Source of the DNA: Mesostigma viride
Taxonomy: Eukaryota > Streptophyta > Mesostigmatophyceae > Mesostigmatales > Mesostigmataceae
Reading direction: 5' to 3'
Assembly (NCBI GenBank): GCA_009746045.1
Contig: RPFO01000080.1
Location: 8,984,113-9,048,112 of the forward strand
DNA: 64,000 nt
A program made the position numbers and the translations under genes. Below the pieces are notes generated by a model. That model was not told the origin of the DNA and did not search any database. It saw only the letters and a program-made list of their open reading frames with translations. Position 1 is the stretch's first letter. Each line of letters starts with the position of its first letter. Of the stretch, positions 60,601 to 64,000 are shown piece after piece.

Positions 60601-62162
60601 TGGTGCTTGAGGCGCCGCTCGCGGAAGAAGTCCACCCTGGCCAGGTGGATGTAACAGGGGAGCAGGATACGAACACAGCATACCGGGGAGAAAAACTGGG
60701 CAGGTGGAAACGGTTGGCCAGGGGGTCCATGGGGTTGAGATAACCGTCCCAGAACAAGTGAATCGGAAGGTGGGGGCAATGGCTGTGATGAAAATGGGTC
60801 CACAGGAGCCTAAGAGAGGTAAGTGAGGGGGTGGCCTTTCATCAACGGAAGTAAAGTAGAGTAGCCACAATTTTCACTCATTGCCAGGTGGTCATGGGGC
60901 AACGTGGTTCCTCGGAACAAAAATGTGTGAGAAATGGTTACCAAGAAATAACAAAAGCCATGCACTTGGACACCTTTGATGCTAGCACAACACACGTTTG
61001 AAGCTCGCTGGAACAGCAATGCATGCTAGTCATCGACATAGGCGCACCCACGCGAACCACCAGTACTGGTGACCAGCTACTGCTCAGTCCCGGGTACGGA
61101 TGGTAGCCTTCACAGCCGCGCCTCCGGCTTCGCAAGGCACCCCTTGGAAGGGGGTTGGACTAGGAAAATGTTGGCACCCACCAGCCATCCCATAACAATA
61201 CAAGATAGAATCGCACGCGGAACACCTTCTTCGGGTGCGCCCAGCCACCTGTCGTTTAGAACTTGTAACCAAAACTGAATATAGCATTCCCCACCCCCGG
61301 GCACCCACCAGTCGTCCATCCACTCATTGGGCTGCGGCGTGGCCCCGATCGTGTTGTTGACGACGAAGCCAAAGCGGCCGGCGCGCGCCTCCTCGTGCAG
61401 CGGCTGCGATTGGTGCATGAGCGCCAGCTGGCGACCCTGCGCACTCCCACGCATCGCGCATGTGCGGTGGTGTGAGTGAGTGAGTGGGTGGGTGGGTGGG
61501 CGGGCGGGCGGGCGGGCGGGTGAGCGAGTAAGTGATCGTGAGTGCGTGCGTATGGGTTTAACTTCGTGGCAGAGCCAGCAGTAAGCACACACATATTTAT
61601 GGCGTGGCAGCGCCAGAATAAACAGCACACGGCCGATGGCAGCGTGCATGTGCTAGCATCACAGACTGCTGCAGGATAGTGGCGATGCTCTGCATAGATA
61701 GCCAGCGCAGAGCAGTATCGCGGCGTCATGCAACGCAGGGGTAAGGATGACGGGCCGACATATCTGGCGTGTGGTTGGCATGTGGCAACAGGTGGAGGGC
61801 TCGGGGATGAGCAGCTCATGCGTGCATACGGAGGCTATGTGACACAATTTCGCGTAGAAAAAAAGACCAAAAAGATAACAATGTTAACAAAACATGATGA
61901 TGTGATGGCAACTTAAGTGTGACGACTGCTTTATGTTGTGTCATGCTTACCAGGCTGGCCTGGTCGGCTGACCCCCCAAACTCGAGGTACTCCATCACAA
62001 TGAAGGAGCCAGAGCCGGCGGGGAACGCCCCGTAGTGGAACACTTCTGGCAGCCGCAGCGTCTTGGAGTGGCCGAGCGCGCGCAGGCTCTCGGCCTCCCC
62101 CTTGAACATCTCGAACGACGACTCGCCGCGCGCGCTCTTGACAAACAGGCCGGGGCCCTTCT
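54675..62162 (-). CDS. Fructosamine-3-kinase (ketosamine 3-kinase) family protein, 7 exons, N-terminus outside window
   Basis: Phosphorylates ketoamines on glycated proteins or metabolites so that they decompose (deglycation); probably cytosolic or plastid, which the visible part cannot decide. Exons in transcript order: 61951-62162, 61309-61436, 60524-60636, 59907-59953, 59261 to 59176, 58171-58225, 54675-54797. All are GT-AG, phases agree, and they give 253 residues plus stop. Landmarks: LFVKSARGESSFEMFKGEAE with the ATP-binding Lys; VMEYLEFGG; GRQLALMH; GRFGFVVNNTIG; WMDDWVDFFRERRLKHQL; catalytic loop HGDLWSGN; VFDPATYYGHHEAEFGMSW with the Mg-binding Asp; SQSFWNAYHQVIPK; RIYTLYHILNHYNLFGGSY. 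The family is ~290-310 residues, so about 35-45 N-terminal residues (including the P-loop) are missing. The first exon must lie beyond the transposon starting at 62245. Of its introns, 61437-61950 and 59954-60523 show only weak repeats. Confidence 0.93.
55133..57409 (+). mobile_element. Non-autonomous DNA transposon flanked by TTAA (copy 1), in the last intron of fructosamine kinase
   Basis: It begins TTAAGGGGACGGGACATGCG and ends GTATGTCCTGTCCCCTTAA, giving short terminal inverted repeats (GGGGAC[G/A]GGACAT) inside TTAA at both ends. About 2.27 kb, AT-richer than the host, no transposase-sized frame. The subterminal palindrome TTTTGGCGCCGAAAAA is shared with copy 2. TTAA target duplication points to piggyBac-like mobilisation; this is an inference from the ends only. 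Confidence 0.85.
57591..57700 (+). repeat. Short TAACTTTGTGCG repeats, fructosamine kinase last intron
   Basis: Three copies of GTAACTTTGTGCG with G/T-rich spacers between the transposon and exon 6. The rest of 57410-58170 shows nothing recognisable. Confidence 0.7.
58662..59175 (-). repeat. ~87-bp tandem repeat seeded by fructosamine kinase visible exon 5 end plus donor
   Basis: Three full units and flanking partial ones at 58830-59166 carry CACCCACCAGGACATGCCA (minus strand TGGCATGTCCTG followed by donor GTGGGTG), i.e. the end of the exon 59176-59261 and its splice site. Each is followed by about 68 nt with TACGGTACTACTAGCTAGTA. Another copy of the splice-site piece is at 58666-58684, and a partial one near 58810. 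Confidence 0.9.
60335..60522 (-). repeat. Three degenerate copies of fructosamine kinase visible exon 3 end plus donor
   Basis: The exon 60524-60636 ends ...GATTTCTTCGAAG followed by GTAGGGGCG. Similar minus-strand segments with TTCTTCAAAG/TTTTTTGAGGG followed by GTA/GTAGG and the upstream GCGAGCGTT-like part recur at about 60428-60475, 60376-60412 and 60335-60370. Confidence 0.7.
61480..61540 (+). repeat. GTGAGTGAGTGGGTGGGCGG short tandem repeats
   Basis: Blocks of (GTGA)n, (GGGT)n and (GGGC)n in the intron between the first two visible fructosamine kinase exons, a small compound tetranucleotide repeat. Confidence 0.85.
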
Positions 62163-62244
62163 CTGTGGACGGATTGGGTCGGGTAGGGAAGAATGGCTTT
62201 GGCACCATCAGGGATTTCACTGATTGGATGGCCTACGGGAAAAA

Positions 62245-64000
62245 TTAAGGGGACGGTCCCGGCGCGAATATTTTGGCGCCGAAAAATTCGCGGTACCCGT
62301 CCGTACCGTGAAAAAGTGGTGCACGGTGCGCGCACCCCTACCGGAGCTGGCCATGGCGACGTGCTTTCAGGCAGAGTAGAAAAAGATAGCTCGCGGAATG
62401 CAGAGAAACTGAGCGAATCTTAAAGACGATGAGTAAATGATACTACTTCGTAGCGGAGTTCGCGTTTTTTGCAGTGTCGATGATTTTATTGATGACCATC
62501 GCCACGGGGGTCCAATCTGATGTTTTCGTCGAGAGGAATAAATTAGAATGCACGCTGGCGGCGGTGATTGTCAGGTTTTATGGGCTTTACCTAGCGTCAA
62601 GGATGCGTTTAAATCGTTATTGGTAAAGCTTTAAAAAATTTGCTGGGTTTCGGCAAGATTTCCGTCATGATCGGTAAGACACTCTCCAGGCTCGCGGGAT
62701 GCGCGTCTTATTATTCCATGGAAGGTTGTTCTTTCTTGCGCCGCTGGGCGAAGGACAATTCCGGTAATGGTACGATCGTGTGATCAACGTGACCCTATGA
62801 ATGTTTCGCTTCCTTTATGGGTTATCAACGCAAGTTTTCGGCTTCTTTCCGTGCAGTTAGCGCCAGGTATAATGCCATTCCGTGCTGCGCATCGCCAGAT
62901 TCCTGGCACCTTTCAGTGGTTTTTATGTACGTTGCATGGCTGGGATGTGTCAAAGCGTGACCGTGGCATATCGTCAAGTTGTCAGGGATTTGCTGAGTGG
63001 TTTCTTGGAAGGAGATTGCTAACAGCACTCAGTTTTGTGTGAATATTGACGCGGCCTTTCTTAGCAGAGGCTTCATTGTGGTTAGAGGCTCACAAGCTTG
63101 AGTTTGTTTCTTGGCAAACAATTGCGCTGGAAAGAAAGGTGGCAGTGGTTTTTCTGAGGGGCATACTGCATGGGTGGAACTGCACGTAGGTAGGGGTTAT
63201 CGTTGTCTTGTTGGCCTTTCTCCCACTAAAATGGGAGAGCCCTAATTCATATGCTAGCAAGGCAAGGTAACCATGGTAAGAAGCCTTGGCAAGCAGCATG
63301 TATGATAATTCTGCTTTCTCTGTGGACTGTCTGTTGTTACCCTTGTTGGGCAATTAGTGGATATGGCTTTCTAGGGTGTGTTTGAGCTTGGTTTTGGGAT
63401 GATGCCCACACCATAAACCTGGAATATGCTTTAGAAGTGTTGGCTAGGCATGTAGAGCTACCTGCCTCATTGTTGTGCACACACGCAACAGGTTGCCCGT
63501 GTCGAGGTAAGGCAAGGGCACATGACGTGCCCAGCCACCTCCTTGTACATTGTGGTCGAATTGGGCATGGTCAGGAGCCTTTTGGATGGCATAGGAAGTG
63601 TTAGTGTGCCTTAATACTCACTAATGCCTTCCTTAGCGTCTGCACAGGTGGCCAACTGCCAAAATTAATAACTGCTACAGCTGAGCTCAGAATGCCACCA
63701 AACTTTGACAGTGCCTTCTATGGTCATGACAGAATTTGACTTGTGCTTTTCAGGCCTAATTGATGTGTTATGAGTGTGTATGGGGACGCCCCGCCTAAAA
63801 AAGCGTATTTTTGGCCCAAAAATTAATAACTCAAAGGGATGTGCTGATTTTGTTGATCCAATTAGGTAGAAACAATGTCCCATGACATTTTTATATGGGG
63901 TGTGCTTTTTTCATGCAACTGGTTCTCCCACTGTTTTGGGCAAGATGTGCCCCGGACAGCGTTTTTTTCTATTTTTAGCTCATAGCCGGTGTATGGCTGG
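62245..64000 (+). mobile_element. TTAA-flanked non-autonomous DNA transposon, copy 2, cut by the window end
   Basis: It starts TTAAGGGGACGGTCCCGGCG and shares with copy 1 the subterminal TTTTGGCGCCGAAAAATTCG, the stretch CCGTCCGTACCGTGAAAA, GTGCACGGTGCGCGCACCCC, interior segments (for example GCTAGGCATGT...GCTACC near 63440) and the 3' part TTTCTATTTTTAGC near 63970. It has the same orientation as copy 1. By comparison about 150 bp remain beyond the window. No transposase frame is visible. Confidence 0.85.

Overview
The window is nuclear DNA of a eukaryote, most likely a chlorophyte green alga of the volvocalean kind (Haematococcus/Chlamydomonas relatives). The reasons are G+C-rich exons, many short exons with GTGAGT/GTGGGT-type donors and CAG acceptors, introns full of minisatellites, APE-type and restriction-like-endonuclease (RLE) non-LTR retrotransposons, and TGTAA motifs downstream of coding ends. 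The species is an inference only. Nothing here is prokaryotic: there are no operons, CRISPR arrays or ribosome binding sites. || Layout. (1) 1-6780 (+): the C-terminal eight exons of a group II PLP-dependent aromatic-L-amino-acid decarboxylase; its N-terminus lies left of the window. (2) 6781-10991: intergenic DNA between convergent genes, holding a tRNA-like remnant, a ~0.64 kb MITE-like inverted-repeat element, a solo LINE 3' end and a 0.56 kb compound tetranucleotide array. (3) 10992-38104 (-): a complete transportin-3/MOS14-type importin-beta gene. I reconstructed 22 exons that join in phase into 1,028 codons, spread over 27 kb; about 89% of the gene is intron, and most introns carry a private minisatellite. 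(4) 38105-40716: divergent intergenic region with AT-rich tails. (5) 40717-43270 (+): an unrecognised acidic, low-complexity, single-TM protein, broken at a G12 run. (6) 45315-48925 (+): a decayed APE-type LINE; 49484-54592: a graveyard of LINE 5', 3' and nested fragments. (7) 54675-62162 (-): the last seven exons of a fructosamine-3-kinase gene, whose first and last introns each carry a copy of one TTAA-flanked non-autonomous DNA transposon (55133-57409, and 62245 to the window end). || The most unusual signal is systematic. In all three spliced genes, the last 10-30 nt of many exons together with the adjoining 5' splice site are duplicated in the downstream intron. There may be one copy (decarboxylase exon 4; transportin exons 4, 5, 8, 15, 18) or tandem arrays (transportin exons 16 and 17; fructosamine kinase exons 3 and 5). 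I saw no matching duplication of acceptor/exon starts. This suggests that 5' splice-site regions seed intronic tandem repeats in this lineage. The genes are unrelated housekeeping functions (amine synthesis, nuclear import of SR proteins, deglycation) with no shared pathway. Very large open frames across 15.1-18.8 kb and 33.7-37.1 kb are repeat artefacts, not proteins.
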